In this document: piece by piece, positions 51,478 to 60,581 of the stretch | How the letters are laid out: the number at the start of each line of letters is the position of its first letter | Position numbering within the stretch: position 1 is the stretch's first letter | Assembly (NCBI RefSeq): GCF_008370045.1 | Contig: NZ_VOBN01000016.1 | Span: 1-64,000 of the forward strand | Reading direction: 5' to 3' | DNA from: Pseudomonas sp. ANT_J12 | GTDB taxonomy: Bacteria > Pseudomonadota > Gammaproteobacteria > Pseudomonadales > Pseudomonadaceae | DNA length: 64,000 nucleotides | Notes under the pieces: generated by a model | What the model saw: only the letters and a program-made list of their open reading frames with translations | Databases searched by the model: none | Told to the model about the DNA's origin: nothing | Program-made: the position numbers and the translations under genes

Positions 51478-52095
51478 ATGTCCGAAGTAAATCTGTCCAC
51501 CGACGAAACCCGCGTCAGCTACGGTATCGGCCGTCAGTTGGGCGACCAACTGCGCGACAACCCGCCACCGGGCGTTAACCTGGATGCGATCCTGGCTGGC
51601 CTGACTGACGCATTTGCCGGCAAGCCGAGCCGTGTGGGTCAGGAAGAAATGTCCGCCAGCTTCAAGGTGATCCGCGAGATCATGCAAGCCGAAGCGGCTG
51701 CCAAAGCTGAAGCCGCTGCTGGCGAAGGCCTGGCCTTCCTGGCTGAAAACGCCAAGCGTGATGGCATCACTACCCTGGCGTCCGGCCTGCAATTCGAAGT
51801 ACTGACTCAAGGTGAAGGCGCCAAGCCGACCCGTGAAGATCAAGTGCGCACTCACTACCACGGCACCCTGATCGACGGCACTGTGTTCGACAGCTCCTAC
51901 GAGCGCGGCGAGCCTGCAGAATTCCCGGTTGGCGGCGTGATCGCTGGCTGGACCGAAGCCCTGCAACTGATGAATGCCGGCAGCAAATGGCGCCTGTACG
52001 TGCCGAGCGAACTGGCTTACGGCGCTCAAGGCGTTGGCAGCATTCCGCCACACAGCGTACTGGTGTTCGACGTTGAGCTGCTTGACGTTCTGTAA
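51478..52095 (+). CDS. fklB: FKBP-type peptidyl-prolyl isomerase FklB
   Basis: The 205-residue protein has the N-terminal dimerisation helices (MSEVNLSTDETRVSYGIGRQ) and a C-terminal FKBP domain with VRTHYHGTLIDGTVFDSSYERG (in part), IAGWTEALQLM and the YGAQGVGSIPPHSVLVFDVELL end. It speeds proline isomerisation in the cytoplasm, as no signal peptide is present. ATG 51478 has GGAG eight bases upstream; longer in-frame starts are rejected. Confidence 0.93.
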   Translation: MSEVNLSTDETRVSYGIGRQLGDQLRDNPPPGVNLDAILAGLTDAFAGKPSRVGQEEMSASFKVIREIMQAEAAAKAEAAAGEGLAFLAENAKRDGITTLASGLQFEVLTQGEGAKPTREDQVRTHYHGTLIDGTVFDSSYERGEPAEFPVGGVIAGWTEALQLMNAGSKWRLYVPSELAYGAQGVGSIPPHSVLVFDVELLDVL

Positions 52096-52138
52096 GACCG
52101 TGATCGCGTGATCCTGCGGTCGCGTGATTAACGTGATC

Positions 52139-52232
52139 CTGTAGGAGCGAAGCTTGCTCGCGAAGGCGGTGCGTCAGTCAACAATGATGTTGAATGTGAT
52201 GGCCTCTTCGCGGGCAAGCCTCGCTCCTACAG
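52139..52232. repeat. REPIN (GTAGGAGC type)
   Basis: GTAGGAGCGAAGCTTGCTCG and CGGGCAAGCCTCGCTCCTAC face each other, centre about 45 bp. Confidence 0.9.
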
Positions 52233-52248
52233 GGTTTTGCGGCGTATT

Positions 52249-52506
52249 TCATAATTCGATCTTATGGTTCAGATCGCTGGTCGGGCGCAACGCCCGGGCA
52301 TAGCAGAACAGAAACAGATTGCGCACCAGTTCCTTGAGCACCACCGGCTCGCTGGAACTCAAGCCGCTGACGTCCAGGTCGCCCTGATCCTGCAGCTCGT
52401 TCAAGGCATCTTCTTCAAGCACCGCACAGACTTCCCCGGTTTCCCGATGCAGGATCCTGAGGTAAGGGTGTGGGCGGTCCAGCCAGGCATCGATCAAATA
52501 AGTCAT
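52249..52506 (-). CDS. Small conserved protein behind a Fur-box-like site
   Basis: The 85-residue protein (MTYLIDAWLDRPHPYLRILH) has a charged middle (CAVLEEDALNELQDQGDLD) and ends RPTSDLNHKIEL. No domain is recognised; the order before yjdM and ispB suggests PAO1 PA4570. ATG 52506 is preceded by GGAG at nine bases; two in-frame ATGs lie 9 and 15 bases earlier. A Fur-like box 28 bp upstream suggests iron repression. Confidence 0.75.
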   Translation of the reverse strand: MTYLIDAWLDRPHPYLRILHRETGEVCAVLEEDALNELQDQGDLDVSGLSSSEPVVLKELVRNLFLFCYARALRPTSDLNHKIEL

Positions 52507-52534
52507 GGGTCTCATCTCCATTGATGGGTTTCAA

Positions 52535-52549
52535 TGAGAATAATTCTTA
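52535..52549. promoter_or_regulatory. Fur-box-like site TGAGAAT-A-ATTCTTA
   Basis: The 7-1-7 inverted repeat agrees with the TGATAAT-N-ATTATCA Fur pattern at 11 of 14 positions. It lies 28 bp upstream of the small minus-strand gene. Confidence 0.6.
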
Positions 52550-52712
52550 TTCATCAAATAGCAAGGACCTATTGGCTGTTTGTGTTTTTTTCAGGGTAAA
52601 GGTTGCGTAAGGTCAAAACGGCTGGCGTTTGGCTACTGCGCGGGATTGCGGGGGGAGGCGGGGGAGGGCGAAGCACCATCCCACGCCGGGCGCAGGATGG
52701 AGGACAGCAGGT

Positions 52713-53054
52713 TCAGACTTTTCTGACGAACTCGGATTTGAGCTTCATAGGGCCGATACCGTCGATCTTGCAGTCGATGTCGTGATCGCCATCGCACAGG
52801 CGGATGTTCTTGACCTTGGTGCCGACCTTGACCACCAGGGACGTGCCCTTGACCTTGAGGTCCTTGATCACGGTGATGGTATCGCCGTCTTGCAGGACGT
52901 TGCCCACCGAATCCTTCTTCACGGTGTCATCGGACGCCGCTTCAGCTTCGCCGCTGGCGGACCACTCATGGGCGCACTCAGGGCAGATCAGCTGTGCGCC
53001 GTCTTCGTAGGTGTATTCGGAATTGCATTTCGGGCAGGGTGGCAACGTGCTCAC
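52713..53054 (-). CDS. yjdM: YjdM (PhnA-like) zinc-ribbon protein
   Basis: The 113-residue protein has an N-terminal zinc ribbon (CPKCNSEYTYEDG...CPEC) and a C-terminal domain with VLQDGDTITVIKDLKVKGTS and VGTKVKNIRL as in PhnA/YjdM. The original phosphonate link of this family is disputed; the real role is unknown. It lies between the small Fur-box gene and ispB, separated from ispB by a REPIN. Confidence 0.92.
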   Translation of the reverse strand: MSTLPPCPKCNSEYTYEDGAQLICPECAHEWSASGEAEAASDDTVKKDSVGNVLQDGDTITVIKDLKVKGTSLVVKVGTKVKNIRLCDGDHDIDCKIDGIGPMKLKSEFVRKV

Positions 53055-53132
53055 TAAAGCTCCTTGGATTGAGGATCACTAAAAGTCGCACATTATATAG
53101 GGTTTATTCGGGAGAGGGGCGACACGTGACTT

Positions 53133-53224
53133 TGTAGGAGCGAGGCTTGCCCGCGAAGGCGTCGTGTCAGTCGAGACAAATGTCGGCTGATAGATCGCCT
53201 TCGCGGGCAAGCCACGCTCCTACA
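53133..53224. repeat. REPIN (GTAGGAGC type)
   Basis: GTAGGAGCGAGGCTTGCCCG and CGGGCAAGCCACGCTCCTAC face each other between yjdM and ispB. Confidence 0.9.
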
Positions 53225-53235
53225 CAGGTAGCGTT

Positions 53236-54204
53236 TTAGTGCGTGCGGGCTACCGCAAACTCACTCAACTCCACCAGCGCATCGCGATATTCGCTGGCTG
53301 GCAACGCGTCGAGGCACTTGATCGCGCGAGCCACGTAGTCACGGGCCAGTTGCGCGGTGTACTCCAGCGAACCGGACGCTTCAACGGCCTCGCGGATGCT
53401 TTCCAGGTCTTCGATGCCACCCTTCTGGATCGCCTGGCGTACCAATGCGGCCTGCTCAGGGGTGCCTTCGCGCATGGTGTAGATCAGCGGCAGGGTCGGC
53501 TTGCCTTCGGCCAGATCGTCACCGACGTTCTTGCCCAGGGTTTCCGCGTCGCCTTTGTAATCCAGCAGGTCGTCGACCAGTTGGAAGGCCACGCCCAGGT
53601 GGTCGCCGAACGTACGCAGCGCTTCACTCTGTTCCGGCGAGGCTTCGCACAGGGCCGCGGCGCTGTGGGTCGAGGCTTCGAAGAGCATCGCGGTCTTGCC
53701 GCGGATGACTTCCATGTAGGTTTCTTCAGTGGTGCTGGCGTCACGAACCTTCGACAGTTGCAGCACTTCGCCTTCGGCAATGATGCGCGTGGCTTGCGAA
53801 AGGATCTTCATCACCGGCATGGAACCCAGTTCGACCATCATTTCGAAAGAACGCGAATACAGGAAGTCGCCGACCAGCACGCTTGGCGCGTTGCCCCACA
53901 TCGCATTGGCCGTCGAGCGGCCACGGCGCATGCCGGACATGTCGACCACGTCGTCATGCAGCAGGGTGGCGGTGTGCAGGAACTCGATGGTGGCAGCCAG
54001 CAGGCGCAGGTCATCGCCTTCGCGCCCCAGGGCCTTGCCACACAGCAACACTAATAGAGGACGCAGGCGTTTACCGCCGGCCGAGGTAATGTAGTCGCCG
54101 ATTTTCGATACCAGCGGCACTCGAGAAGTCAGCTGCTTCTTGATGATGCCGTCGACGGCACTAAAATCGTCCGCCACCGCGCGGTAGAAAGCTTGGGGTT
54201 GCAT
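53236..54204 (-). CDS. ispB: Octaprenyl/nonaprenyl diphosphate synthase
   Basis: The 322-residue prenyltransferase makes the ubiquinone side chain. The two Asp-rich motifs are LLHDDVVDMSG and LVDDLLDYKGD, with GGKRLRPLLVLL near the N-terminus. Chain length (C40 or C45) cannot be read; pseudomonads mainly use ubiquinone-9. It is divergent from rplU, the conserved arrangement in gammaproteobacteria. Confidence 0.95.
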   Translation of the reverse strand: MQPQAFYRAVADDFSAVDGIIKKQLTSRVPLVSKIGDYITSAGGKRLRPLLVLLCGKALGREGDDLRLLAATIEFLHTATLLHDDVVDMSGMRRGRSTANAMWGNAPSVLVGDFLYSRSFEMMVELGSMPVMKILSQATRIIAEGEVLQLSKVRDASTTEETYMEVIRGKTAMLFEASTHSAAALCEASPEQSEALRTFGDHLGVAFQLVDDLLDYKGDAETLGKNVGDDLAEGKPTLPLIYTMREGTPEQAALVRQAIQKGGIEDLESIREAVEASGSLEYTAQLARDYVARAIKCLDALPASEYRDALVELSEFAVARTH

Positions 54205-54283
54205 CAGCGACAGTTGCTCCAGAAGGGTTGCGCGGCATGCTAGGACCCACGTCCGGACCTGTCAAGGCGCGATGGACGGCCTC

Positions 54284-54312
54284 TTGCATCACTCCGGCAG
54301 CTTGCGTACAAT
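54284..54312 (+). promoter_or_regulatory. Sigma-70 promoter of rplU-rpmA
   Basis: TTGCAT (54284-54289), a 17-bp spacer and TACAAT (54307-54312) form a strong promoter, giving a leader of about 125 bases before rplU. Confidence 0.75.
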
Positions 54313-54444
54313 CGCGCACCCTGAACTTCCTGGGCAGCACCTGCCTTACGCAATTGCAATCAGGCCTTCCAGCCTTATGCAGCCATGCCAGCCAATACCT
54401 CTTCTTATAAAGAGCTGGGTGAGCAGGATTATCGGAGAAATACC

Positions 54445-54759
54445 ATGTCGTACGCAGTAATTGTTACTGGTGGCAAGCAATACAAGGTCGCCCCAGGTGA
54501 ATACCTGAAGATCGAAAAACTGGAAATCGCTACCGGCGAATCCGTTACTTTTGATCGCGTTCTGTTGGTCGCCAATGGCGATGACGTGAACATCGGCGCT
54601 CCAGTTGTTGCTGGCGCTACCGTTGTGGCTGAAGTGATCTCCCAAGGTCGTCACGATAAAGTCCGCATCATCAAGTTCCGTCGTCGTAAGCACCACATGA
54701 AGCGTATGGGCCACCGCCAGTGGTACACCGAGATCAAAATCACAGGTATTCAGGCTTAA
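54445..54759 (+). CDS. rplU: 50S ribosomal protein L21
   Basis: The 104-residue protein (MSYAVIVTGGKQYKVAPGEY) ends with RRKHHMKRMGHRQWYTEIKI. It binds 23S rRNA and contacts L20. GGAG lies eight bases before ATG 54445; the 20-residue upstream in-frame extension is not conserved. Confidence 0.98.
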   Translation: MSYAVIVTGGKQYKVAPGEYLKIEKLEIATGESVTFDRVLLVANGDDVNIGAPVVAGATVVAEVISQGRHDKVRIIKFRRRKHHMKRMGHRQWYTEIKITGIQA

Positions 54760-54793
54760 TTTCAGCCTAATTCCTCACTAGGAGAATTGACTC

Positions 54794-55069
54794 ATGGCAC
54801 ACAAAAAAGCTGGTGGTAGTACCCGTAACGGTCGCGACTCAGAAGCCAAACGCCTTGGCGTGAAGATGTATGGCGGCCAGGTTATCATTCCGGGCAACAT
54901 CATCGTGCGTCAGCGCGGCACCCAATTCCACGCTGGCTACGGCGTTGGTATGGGCAAAGATCACACTCTGTTCGCTAAAATCGACGGCGTGATCAAGTTC
55001 GAAGTAAAAGGCGCCTTCGGTCGTCGTTACGTAAGCATTGTTCCGAAGACTGACGTCGTCGCGGCATAA
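54794..55069 (+). CDS. rpmA: 50S ribosomal protein L27
   Basis: The 91-residue protein starts MAHKKAGGSTRNGRDSEAKR, the conserved N-terminus that reaches the peptidyl-transferase centre. It is 34 bp after rplU with AGGAG before the ATG and has a terminator behind it. Confidence 0.98.
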   Translation: MAHKKAGGSTRNGRDSEAKRLGVKMYGGQVIIPGNIIVRQRGTQFHAGYGVGMGKDHTLFAKIDGVIKFEVKGAFGRRYVSIVPKTDVVAA

Positions 55070-55085
55070 TTACGTAGTTGCTGGA

Positions 55086-55115
55086 AAAGCCCTGTCTCGC
55101 GACGGGGCTTTTTCG
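55086..55115 (+). terminator. Terminator of rplU-rpmA
   Basis: AAAGCCC-TGTCTCGCGACG-GGGCTTT is followed by TTCG and T-rich sequence, 16 bp after the rpmA stop. Confidence 0.85.
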
Positions 55116-55263
55116 TTTGTGGGGTGAGTCTCTTGCAAAGCTGTTTGTGATGGGCGAAAGCAGCTGGGTTTGAGGTTGTTGCTTGAGGTCGCTGCGCTCA
55201 TTTTTGCAAGAGTCTTATGTCTTGGTTTTTTCGGCTCGTCCGTATGGCGAGAGGCGTTTTGTT

Positions 55264-56487
55264 ATGAAGTTTGTTGATGAAGTATCGATTCGAGTAAAGG
55301 CCGGCGACGGCGGCAACGGTTGCATGAGCTTCCGTCGCGAAAAGTTTATTGAAAACGGCGGCCCGAACGGCGGTGATGGCGGTGATGGCGGCTCGGTCTA
55401 CATGGTTGCCGACGAAAACCTCAACACCCTGGTGGATTACCGTTACACCCGGCACTTCGATGCCGAGCGCGGTTCCAACGGCGGCAGCACCGACTGCACC
55501 GGCAAGAAAGGTGAAGAACTGGTGCTGCGCGTGCCGGTCGGCACCACGGTGATCGACTCCGCTACCCAGGAAATCATCGGCGACCTGACCAAGGCTGGTC
55601 AGCGTCTGCTGGTGGCCCATGGCGGCTGGCATGGTCTGGGCAACACCCGTTTCAAATCCAGTACCAACCGGGCTCCACGTCAGACCACTCCGGGCAAGCC
55701 GGGTGAGGCGCGTGATCTCAAGCTGGAAATGAAAGTATTGGCTGACGTCGGTCTGCTCGGCTTGCCGAACGCCGGTAAAAGCACGCTGATCCGCGCTGTT
55801 TCGGCCGCCAAGCCGAAAGTTGCCGACTACCCGTTCACTACCTTGGTGCCGAACCTGGGTGTGGTCAGTGTCGATCGCTGGAAAAGCTTCGTGGTCGCGG
55901 ACATTCCGGGCCTGATCGAAGGCGCTTCCGACGGCGCCGGCCTGGGGATTCGCTTCCTCAAGCACTTGTCCCGTACCCGCCTGCTGCTTCATCTCGTGGA
56001 TATGGCGCCACTGGATGACACCAGCGCCCCGGATGCGGCGGAAGTGATTGTCAGCGAGCTGACCAAGTTCAGTCCGTCCCTGGCCGAGCGCGATCGTTGG
56101 TTGGTACTGAACAAGTGCGACCAGATTCTTGAAGAAGAGCACGATGAGCGCGTCAAGGAAATCGTTGATCGCCTGGAATGGACCGGTCCGGTCTATGTGA
56201 TCTCCGCGATCTCCAAGCTCGGCACCGAGCGTCTGTGCCACGACATCATGCGTTATCTGGAAGATCGTGCCGATCGCCTGGCAGCCGACCCGGCCTACAA
56301 GGAAGAGCTGGCCGAGCTCGATCAGCGCATCGAAGACGAAGCCCGTGCTCAGCTGCAGGCCCTGGATGACCAGCGTGCCCTGCGCCGTAGCGGCGTGAAG
56401 TCGGTCCATGACATCGGCGACGATGATTGGGATGAAGAAGATGTGGATGACGAAGACGGTCCGGAAATCATTTACGTGCGTGACTGA
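55264..56487 (+). CDS. obg: Obg/CgtA GTPase
   Basis: The 407-residue protein has the glycine-rich Obg domain (residues 1-158, MKFVDEVSIRVKAGDGGNGC), the G domain with GLPNAGKST, DIPGLIEGA and NKCD, and an acidic C-terminal tail (DDDWDEEDVDDEDGPE). It takes part in 50S assembly and stringent control. ATG 55264 is the family start; in-frame upstream sequence is not conserved. Confidence 0.97.
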   Translation: MKFVDEVSIRVKAGDGGNGCMSFRREKFIENGGPNGGDGGDGGSVYMVADENLNTLVDYRYTRHFDAERGSNGGSTDCTGKKGEELVLRVPVGTTVIDSATQEIIGDLTKAGQRLLVAHGGWHGLGNTRFKSSTNRAPRQTTPGKPGEARDLKLEMKVLADVGLLGLPNAGKSTLIRAVSAAKPKVADYPFTTLVPNLGVVSVDRWKSFVVADIPGLIEGASDGAGLGIRFLKHLSRTRLLLHLVDMAPLDDTSAPDAAEVIVSELTKFSPSLAERDRWLVLNKCDQILEEEHDERVKEIVDRLEWTGPVYVISAISKLGTERLCHDIMRYLEDRADRLAADPAYKEELAELDQRIEDEARAQLQALDDQRALRRSGVKSVHDIGDDDWDEEDVDDEDGPEIIYVRD

Positions 56488-56507
56488 TCCGTTGCGATAA
56501 ACTTAAG

Positions 56508-56531
56508 CGCCGCTCAATCGAGCGGCGTTTT
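56508..56531 (+). terminator. Terminator of obg
   Basis: CGCCGCTC-AATC-GAGCGGCG is followed by TTTT, 20 bp after the stop. Confidence 0.88.
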
Positions 56532-56624
56532 AGTATCTGGAAATCGATAGTTGGTCACGAATAACCACGAATAACGTTACGGGCAGTGCCAGGTCGCACT
56601 GCCCTCAAACTAAGGTTGAAGATG

Positions 56625-57743
56625 ATGCGGAGCAAGGTGACAGGTGCGCAGCGTTGGGTCGTGAAGATCGGCAGCGCTTTGCTGACGGCGGACGGCAAGG
56701 GCCTGGATCGCGCGGCAATGGGTGTCTGGGTTGAACAGATGGTGGCCTTGCATGAGGCGGGCGTTGAGTTGGTGCTGGTGTCCTCTGGGGCAGTGGCGGC
56801 CGGCATGAGCCGTCTGGGCTGGACCGTACGACCCAGTGCAATGCACGAGTTGCAGGCGGCTGCCGCCATCGGTCAGATGGGGCTGGTGCAGGCCTGGGAG
56901 TCGAGCTTTGCCGAGCATGGCCGGCATACCGCGCAGATTCTCCTGACCCACGACGACCTGTCCGACCGCAAGCGCTACCTGAACGCCCGCAGCACCTTGC
57001 GCGCGCTGGTGGATCTCAAGGTTATCCCGGTGATCAACGAAAACGACACCGTGGTCACTGACGAAATCCGTTTCGGCGACAACGACACGTTGGCGGCGCT
57101 GGTGGCCAACCTGGTCGAGGCTGATTTGCTGGTGATCCTGACTGATCGCGACGGCATGTTCGATGCTGATCCGCGCAACAACCCCGACGCTAACCTGATT
57201 TACGAAGCTCGTGCCGATGATCCGGCGCTGGATGCGGTGGCGGGTGGCACCGGCGGTGCGCTGGGTCGCGGTGGTATGCAGACCAAGTTGCGTGCGGCGC
57301 GGCTGGCAGCGCGTTCCGGGGCGCACACCATCATCGTCGGCGGGCGCCTGGAGCGCGTGCTTGATCGCCTCAAGGCGGGCGAGCGCATCGGCACGTTATT
57401 GTCGCCTGAGCGCGGCCTGCTGGCGGCGCGCAAGCAATGGCTGGCCGGGCATCTGCAAACCCGTGGCACCCTGGTGCTGGATGCGGGCGCTGTCACGGCA
57501 TTGTCCAAGGGCAATAAAAGTTTGCTGCCGGTCGGCGTCAAATTGGTTCAGGGCAGCTTCCGTCGTGGCGAAATGGTGGTGTGCGTGGCGCCGGACGGTC
57601 GGGAAATCGCCCGGGGTCTGGCCAATTACAGCGCTCTGGAAGCACAAAAAATCATCGGGCAGTCGTCTGAGGCGATTGTCGGTCTGTTGGGTTATATGGC
57701 GGAACCGGAACTGGTTCACCGCGATAACCTGATCCTGGTCTGA
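56625..57743 (+). CDS. proB: Glutamate 5-kinase
   Basis: The 372-residue enzyme phosphorylates glutamate in proline synthesis. It has an amino-acid-kinase domain (VVKIGSALLT, LVSSGAVAAGM, NENDTVVTDEIRFGDND) and a C-terminal PUA domain (from about 280). Of two adjacent ATGs, the second (56625, MRSKVTGAQRWVV) gives the length I recall for P. aeruginosa ProB. creA follows by 11 bp. Confidence 0.96.
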   Translation: MRSKVTGAQRWVVKIGSALLTADGKGLDRAAMGVWVEQMVALHEAGVELVLVSSGAVAAGMSRLGWTVRPSAMHELQAAAAIGQMGLVQAWESSFAEHGRHTAQILLTHDDLSDRKRYLNARSTLRALVDLKVIPVINENDTVVTDEIRFGDNDTLAALVANLVEADLLVILTDRDGMFDADPRNNPDANLIYEARADDPALDAVAGGTGGALGRGGMQTKLRAARLAARSGAHTIIVGGRLERVLDRLKAGERIGTLLSPERGLLAARKQWLAGHLQTRGTLVLDAGAVTALSKGNKSLLPVGVKLVQGSFRRGEMVVCVAPDGREIARGLANYSALEAQKIIGQSSEAIVGLLGYMAEPELVHRDNLILV

Positions 57744-57754
57744 AGGAAAACTGA

Positions 57755-58216
57755 ATGCGCGTTGCAAAGGGATTATTGGGCTTGTTGCTGGCGATGCCGT
57801 TGCTGGCTTCGGCAGAAGAGATCGGTCAGGTGTCGACAGTGTTCAAATTTGTCGGCCCGAATGACCGAATTGTGGTCGAGGCGTTTGACGATCCGAAAGT
57901 CGAAGGCGTGACTTGCTATCTGTCGCGGGCCAAGACTGGCGGCGTGAAGGGTGGTTTGGGGCTGGCTGAAGATCGTGCTGAGGCATCCCTGGCGTGTCGT
58001 CAGGTGGGGCCGATCAACTTCAAGGGCGAGCTGAAGGATGGCGATGAGGTGTTCAAGGAGCGCACTTCGCTGGTGTTCAAGACCATGCAGGTGGTGCGTT
58101 TCCTGGACAAGAAGCGCAATACGCTGGTGTACCTGGTCTACAGCGACCGCTTGATTGAAGGCAGTCCGCAGAATGCGGTGACGGCGATTCCGATTCTGCC
58201 GTGGCCTCATCAGTGA
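57755..58216 (+). CDS. creA: CreA-family periplasmic protein
   Basis: The 153-residue precursor has a signal peptide (MRVAKGLLGLLLAMPLLASA) and the CreA motif IGQVSTVFKFVGPNDRIVVE, with two cysteines (TCYLSRAK and ACRQVG) likely paired. Function unknown, despite the gene name. It is 11 bp after proB with AAGGAAAA before the ATG. Confidence 0.92.
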   Translation: MRVAKGLLGLLLAMPLLASAEEIGQVSTVFKFVGPNDRIVVEAFDDPKVEGVTCYLSRAKTGGVKGGLGLAEDRAEASLACRQVGPINFKGELKDGDEVFKERTSLVFKTMQVVRFLDKKRNTLVYLVYSDRLIEGSPQNAVTAIPILPWPHQ

Positions 58217-58258
58217 TTTGAAAATCGCCTTCGCTCCTGCGGGGTATGCGACACAACC

Positions 58259-58290
58259 CTGTAGGAGCGAGGCTTGCCCGCGAAAGCGTC
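58259..58290. repeat. Solitary REP unit
   Basis: GTAGGAGCGAGGCTTGCCCGCGAAAGC stands alone; an eroded TCGCCTTCGCTCC-like partner at about 58224-58240 may be its remnant. Confidence 0.8.
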
Positions 58291-58340
58291 AGGTCGGCCG
58301 CCGCAATACTCACTGAAATAAAAGCCAAATCGCAGGCAAT

Positions 58341-58368
58341 AAAAAACCGACCCTGAGGTCGGTTTTTT
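58341..58368 (-). terminator. Terminator of rpsT
   Basis: AAAAAACCGACC-CTGA-GGTCGGTTTTTT lies 15 bp beyond the rpsT stop on the minus strand and can act both ways. Confidence 0.92.
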
Positions 58369-58382
58369 AACAAGCTTGTAGC

Positions 58383-58661
58383 TTAAGCGGCAACAGCAAG
58401 GTTCAGAGCCTTGACGTGACCGTTCAGGCGGCTCTTATGACGAGCAGCCTTGTTCTTGTGGATGATGCCTTTATCGGCCATACGGTCGATAACTGGCACG
58501 GCCAGAACGTAAGCAGCTTGAGCTTTTTCAGCGTCTTTTGCGTCGATGGCTTTAACTACATTCTTGATGTAGGTACGAACCATGGAACGCAGGCTGGCGT
58601 TGTGGCTGCGACGCTTCTCAGCCTGTTTTGCACGTTTTTTGGCGGAAGGTGTGTTGGCCAC
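58383..58661 (-). CDS. rpsT: 30S ribosomal protein S20
   Basis: The 92-residue basic helical protein (MANTPSAKKRAKQAEKRRSH) has the three-helix S20 pattern with IHKNKAARHKSRLN. It is divergent from murJ, the usual arrangement. Length is normal. Confidence 0.98.
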   Translation of the reverse strand: MANTPSAKKRAKQAEKRRSHNASLRSMVRTYIKNVVKAIDAKDAEKAQAAYVLAVPVIDRMADKGIIHKNKAARHKSRLNGHVKALNLAVAA

Positions 58662-58714
58662 CGTCGAGCTCCTCGAAAGACTTTTTAGGAAATAGCAAAC
58701 AAAATAGGCCGCGA

Positions 58715-58743
58715 ATCATGCCGATGAGTTGATGTCTTGTCAA
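58715..58743 (-). promoter_or_regulatory. Sigma-70 promoter of rpsT
   Basis: On the minus strand TTGACA, a 17-bp spacer and CATGAT. It lies 54 bp upstream of the rpsT start. Confidence 0.7.
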
Positions 58744-58913
58744 GGGCGGTTGAGACGTTCCGCTAAGTGGTAGGTATAAAGAGGCGGGATATTTATTTCC
58801 GGCGCTTGACCTGTAAACTCGCGAGCTTTGGCTCTGTGCTGCTGCGGCGCGGAGTATCGCATAAGTAGGCGCTTTGTTCGCCTGCTGTTTATCGACAGGC
58901 ACAAACTCTTTCA

Positions 58914-60452
58914 ATGAATCTGCTCAAATCGTTGGCCGCCGTCAGCTCTATCACGATGCTTTCCCGGATTCTGGGGTTCGTTCGTGACACGCTTATCGCA
59001 CGTACATTTGGTGCGGGGATGGCGACCGACGCCTTCTTTATCGCCTTTAAACTGCCCAATCTGCTGCGGCGGATCTTCGCCGAGGGCGCCTTTTCCCAGG
59101 CCTTCGTGCCGATTCTTGCCGAATATAAAAGCCAGAAGGGCGAGGAGGCGACGCGAACGTTCATTGCCTACGTCTCGGGTCTGCTGACCCTGGTGCTGGC
59201 CTTGGTCACGGCGCTGGGGATGATCGCCGCGCCCTGGGTGATCTGGGCCACAGCGCCGGGTTTTACCGATACCCCGGAGAAATTCGAGCTGACGTCCAGC
59301 CTGTTGCGGGTGACGTTCCCTTATATATTGCTGATCTCCCTGTCTTCATTGGCCGGGGCGATCCTCAATACCTATAACCGTTTCTCGGTGCCGGCCTTTG
59401 TGCCGACGCTGCTGAACGTCAGCATGATTATTTTTGCGCTGTTCCTGACGCCGTACTTCAATCCGCCGGTGATGGCGCTTGGCTGGGCCGTTCTGGCCGG
59501 TGGCCTGGCGCAATTGCTGTATCAGCTGCCACACCTGAAAAAGATCGGCATGCTGGTGCTGCCGCGCCTGAACCTGCGCGATACGGGCGTCTGGCGGGTG
59601 ATGAAGCAGATGTTGCCGGCCATTCTTGGCGTTTCCGTCAGCCAGATTTCCCTGATCATCAACACGATCTTTGCCTCGTACCTGGTGGCCGGCTCCGTGT
59701 CCTGGATGTATTACGCCGATCGCCTGATGGAATTGCCGTCCGGCGTGCTGGGCGTGGCGCTGGGCACGATTTTGCTGCCGACCCTGGCCAAGACCTACGC
59801 CGGCAAGGATCGCCAGGAATACTCACGCATCCTCGATTGGGGCCTGCGCCTGTGCTTCGTGCTGGTGCTGCCGTGCTCGCTTGCGTTGGGGATTCTGGCC
59901 GAGCCTCTGACGGTTTCGCTGTTCCAGTATGGCGCATTCAGCGCGCTTGACGCCTCTATGACCCAGCGGGCATTGATCGCTTATTCGGTCGGTTTGCTCG
60001 GGATTATCGTGATCAAAGTGCTGGCGCCGGGCTTTTATGCGCAACAAAACATCCGCACGCCGGTAAAAATCGCGATCTTCACCCTGATCGTCACGCAATT
60101 GTTCAACCTGGTGCTGATCGGCCCGCTGGCCCATGCCGGTCTGGCCCTGGCCATCAGCATCGGCGCCTGCATCAATGCCGGGCTGTTGTTCTATCAACTG
60201 CGCAAACAGCAGATGTACCAGCCGCAACCGGGCTGGGGGAAGTTCGGGCTCAAGCTTGTCGTTGCGGTGTTGGTGATGTCGGCGGTGTTGCTCGCCGGGA
60301 TGCATTTCATGCCGGCCTGGGATCAGGGGCACATGCTTGAGCGTTTCCTGCGCCTGGGCGCCTTGGTGGTGGCTGGCGTGGTGGCGTATTTCGGCATGCT
60401 GCTGCTGATGGGCTTCCGTTTGCGCGACTTCAATCGCAAGGCGTTGAGCTGA
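58914..60452 (+). CDS. murJ: Lipid II flippase MurJ
   Basis: The 512-residue MOP-family protein has about 14 membrane helices. It starts MNLLKSLAAVSSITMLSRIL and includes RDTLIARTFGAGMATDAFFI with the conserved Arg and Asp, and AEGAFSQAFVPIL. It moves lipid II across the inner membrane. It begins the murJ-ribF-ileS run. Start position fits the family although the SD is weak. Confidence 0.96.
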   Translation: MNLLKSLAAVSSITMLSRILGFVRDTLIARTFGAGMATDAFFIAFKLPNLLRRIFAEGAFSQAFVPILAEYKSQKGEEATRTFIAYVSGLLTLVLALVTALGMIAAPWVIWATAPGFTDTPEKFELTSSLLRVTFPYILLISLSSLAGAILNTYNRFSVPAFVPTLLNVSMIIFALFLTPYFNPPVMALGWAVLAGGLAQLLYQLPHLKKIGMLVLPRLNLRDTGVWRVMKQMLPAILGVSVSQISLIINTIFASYLVAGSVSWMYYADRLMELPSGVLGVALGTILLPTLAKTYAGKDRQEYSRILDWGLRLCFVLVLPCSLALGILAEPLTVSLFQYGAFSALDASMTQRALIAYSVGLLGIIVIKVLAPGFYAQQNIRTPVKIAIFTLIVTQLFNLVLIGPLAHAGLALAISIGACINAGLLFYQLRKQQMYQPQPGWGKFGLKLVVAVLVMSAVLLAGMHFMPAWDQGHMLERFLRLGALVVAGVVAYFGMLLLMGFRLRDFNRKALS

Positions 60453-60547
60453 GGCGCAAGCCTGAATAAACACGGGCGGGCCGGCAGTTTTGTCGGCTCG
60501 ATCACTTTGGGTTACGGTGTTGCCTGTCGTCGGCCGCCGGGTGTGGT

Positions 60548-60553
60548 TATAAT
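60548..60553 (+). promoter_or_regulatory. -10 box TATAAT before ribF
   Basis: A perfect TATAAT lies 28 bp upstream of the ribF start. No good -35 hexamer is visible at the right spacing. Confidence 0.45.
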
Positions 60554-60581
60554 CGACCACTTTATGAGCAAGAAGCGCGTT

